Shown here: in pieces, positions 12,449 to 12,614 of the stretch
Layout: each line of letters starts with the position of its first letter
How positions within the stretch are numbered: the stretch's first letter is position 1
DNA from: Sphingomicrobium sp.
Lineage (GTDB): Bacteria; Pseudomonadota; Alphaproteobacteria; Sphingomonadales; Sphingomonadaceae
Assembly: GCA_030146725.1 (NCBI GenBank)
Contig: JASLBJ010000112.1
Coordinates: forward strand, 1 to 12,614
Direction of reading: 5' to 3'
DNA: 12,614 bases
The notes under the pieces: generated by a model
What the model was told of the DNA's origin: nothing
Databases searched by the model: none
What the model saw: the letters and a program-made list of their open reading frames with translations, nothing else
Program-made: the position numbers and the translations under genes

Positions 12449-12614
12449 TCAATCGACCACCCTTTTGGCCTGCTGCGGTTTGGCGATCGGCCGCAGCTCG
12501 ACGGACGCGACCGAAGCAAGCCAGAAGCAGATGGTTATGAACAGATGGGGCGGCGGGCGTGACCTGCCGCGGAACAACTCCGCGCCGCGCGGATCGATCA
12601 GCAGGACGTAAAGC
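12449..12614 (-). CDS. C-terminal end of an unidentified membrane protein (partial)
   Basis: Reading the minus strand from 12613, one frame stays open for 54 codons to TGA at 12451-12449. Its third codon positions are strongly G/C, as in the real genes here. It gives LYVLLIDPRGAELFRGRSRP, then a hydrophobic helix PPHLFITICFWLASVASVEL, and a basic tail QQAKRVVD. That looks like the last transmembrane helix and cytoplasmic tail of a membrane protein whose start lies beyond the right edge. I cannot name the family. No start codon lies in the window. It is 153 bases upstream of the four-helix membrane protein gene on the same strand. Confidence 0.55.
   Translation of the reverse strand, partial: LYVLLIDPRGAELFRGRSRPPPHLFITICFWLASVASVELRPIAKPQQAKRVVD

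Noticed and set aside
1..12614. CRISPR arrays, insertion sequences, rRNA and riboswitches
   Set aside because: Looked for on both strands. The only tandem repeats are the 23-bp start-codon repeat and the CCGCAG coding repeat, and no transposase or spaced-repeat pattern is present.

Overview
The window is GC-rich chromosomal DNA, tightly packed with genes. It most likely comes from an alphaproteobacterium of the Sphingomonadales (a Sphingomonas-like organism). This is an inference from protein style and neighbourhood: a divergent lysC/ubiG pair, a complex I NDUFA9-like SDR beside uppP, an FzlA-like GST, and several short secreted or membrane proteins of sphingomonad type. I could not run a search to confirm it.

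Layout, left to right. (i) Positions 1-1475, minus strand: aspartokinase (lysC), whose stop codon overlaps by one base the start of a partial nitronate monooxygenase-like gene that runs off the left edge. (ii) 1476-1598: a divergent regulatory region holding a 23-bp tandem repeat that copies the start codon of ubiG. (iii) 1599-2318, plus strand: ubiG. (iv) 2453-5577, minus strand: a probable operon read from right to left, comprising the NDUFA9-like SDR, uppP, a small secreted protein and a GST-fold protein that may be the division factor FzlA. (v) 5666-5752: tRNA-Leu(CAG) with its own promoter. (vi) 5995-9639, plus strand: a three-gene phosphorelay operon (PAS-PAS histidine kinase, single-domain response regulator, REC-kinase-REC hybrid) whose genes overlap at both junctions. 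(vii) 9779-10471: a pirin-family cupin. (viii) 10562-11890: a proline/alanine-rich membrane protein, convergent with (ix) 11894-12295, a small four-helix membrane protein related to haem-copper oxidase subunit I. (x) 12449-12614: the C-terminal end of another membrane protein that enters from the right.

The genes on the left and in the middle are mostly housekeeping: lysine/threonine/methionine precursor synthesis, ubiquinone synthesis, undecaprenyl phosphate recycling, complex I accessory function, possibly cell division, and a tRNA. The signalling operon at 5995-9639 is the most accessory-looking part. It lies just downstream of the tRNA gene but shows no integrase or duplicated tRNA end. 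None of its three products has an output domain, so its signal must leave the operon through a partner not seen here.

The most unusual feature is the repeat at 1532-1620. Its 23-bp period places three ATGs in three reading frames. The two upstream ones open nine-codon mini-ORFs (stop included), and each stops inside an ATGA that is also the next start, making a cascade of overlapping starts that leads into ubiG. A second notable point is a well-spaced Shine-Dalgarno sequence and ATG inside lysC, at the place where alpha/beta-type aspartokinases start their separate regulatory subunit.
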